Positions 6,618 through 6,753 of a stretch of DNA of 6,753 bases are shown in pieces. Position 1 is the first letter of the stretch; every line of letters starts with the position of its first letter. The DNA lies in NCBI GenBank assembly GCA_024692105.1, contig JAILMZ010000151.1, positions 1-6,753 of the forward strand, in the 5' to 3' direction. The DNA comes from Saccharofermentans sp. Its GTDB lineage: Bacteria; Bacillota_A; Clostridia; Saccharofermentanales; Saccharofermentanaceae. Position numbers and translations under genes: made by a program. The notes under the pieces are model-generated. The model did not search any database, was not told the origin of the DNA, and was given only the letters and a program-made list of their open reading frames with translations.

Positions 6618-6753
6618 TTATTTTGAAAGCTTCTCGCAAGCCTGATTTGCAACTCCGCAGGATGTCTTGCAAGCTGACTGGCAAGATGTCTGGCACTCGC
6701 CGCAGCCGCCTTCCTTAGCGGACTTATCAAGGTCGCGGGTCTCGATAGTAACG
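6618..6753 (-). CDS. scfA: SCIFF ranthipeptide precursor (N-terminus off window)
   Basis: Translating the - strand gives 44 residues to a TAA at 6618-6620. They begin VTIETRDLDKSAKEGG and continue into the six-cysteine core CGECQTSCQSACKTSC, then GVANQACEKLSK. The six Cys (visible residues 17, 20, 24, 28, 32, 39), the size and the 'CxxCQTSCQSACKTSC' spacing identify the SCIFF family ('six cysteines in forty-five residues'), the precursor modified by the adjacent ScfB. By alignment with usual family starts of the form MKHI-, about four residues, including the ATG, lie past the right edge. The leader (about 20 residues) is retained for binding the maturase; the core receives Cys-Thr thioethers. 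An oddity: the residue after the fifth Cys, usually Thr in family members I recall, is Gly here. A family role in clostridial signalling has been proposed; the function in this organism is unknown. Its promoter is outside the window. Confidence 0.94.
   Translation of the reverse strand, partial: VTIETRDLDKSAKEGGCGECQTSCQSACKTSCGVANQACEKLSK

Noticed and set aside
6612..6630. Hairpin from two AAGCTT copies around the scfA stop codon
   Set aside because: Only six pairs form and no T run follows. The stronger hairpin at 6571-6597 explains termination.
1..6753. Mobile element, CRISPR array, tRNA or rRNA
   Set aside because: No transposase or integrase frame, no regularly spaced repeats, and no recognisable structural RNA sequence were seen on either strand.

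Overview
The window looks like chromosomal DNA of a Gram-positive anaerobe of class Clostridia with moderate G+C. The strongest indicator is at the right end: a six-cysteine SCIFF peptide next to its radical SAM maturase, a pair that is nearly a signature of Clostridia. A YfhO-type membrane protein, a lipoprotein with a short Gram-positive-style signal and a heterodimeric multidrug-type ABC exporter also fit. I cannot name the genus from sequence alone.

Layout, left to right. (1) Positions 1-730 (+) hold the C-terminal part of a YfhO-family polytopic membrane protein, cut by the left edge. (2) A good sigma-A-type promoter (760-788) and Shine-Dalgarno sequence lead into two overlapping (+) genes, 812-2542 and 2529-4505. 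They encode the two unequal halves of a type IV ABC exporter: the first has a degenerate ATPase site (Asp for the catalytic Glu, Gln for the switch His), and the second is canonical except for an LSQGQ signature. (3) After about 100 bp with one or two candidate promoters comes a 174-residue lipoprotein of unknown function (4606-5130, +). (4) A compact bidirectional intrinsic terminator (about 5131-5160) separates it from the converging (-) strand genes. (5) On the (-) strand, scfB (5166-6545) encodes the SPASM-type radical SAM maturase. Upstream of it lies the precursor peptide gene scfA (6618 to the right edge), which lacks only about four N-terminal codons. A second intrinsic terminator lies between scfA and scfB.

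How the genes work together. scfA/scfB is a minimal ranthipeptide (thioether RiPP) module: ScfB binds the ScfA leader and installs Cys-to-Thr thioether crosslinks. The scfA-scfB terminator probably makes peptide transcript exceed maturase transcript. The two ABC genes form one exporter with a single competent hydrolysis site. Nothing in the sequence ties it to the peptide; the two are convergently oriented and separated by the lipoprotein gene and a terminator.

The most unusual detail is in the ScfA core. The position that, by my alignment, corresponds to the Thr acceptor reported for the Tte1186a SCIFF crosslink is Gly here. No mobile element, CRISPR array, tRNA or rRNA was seen.
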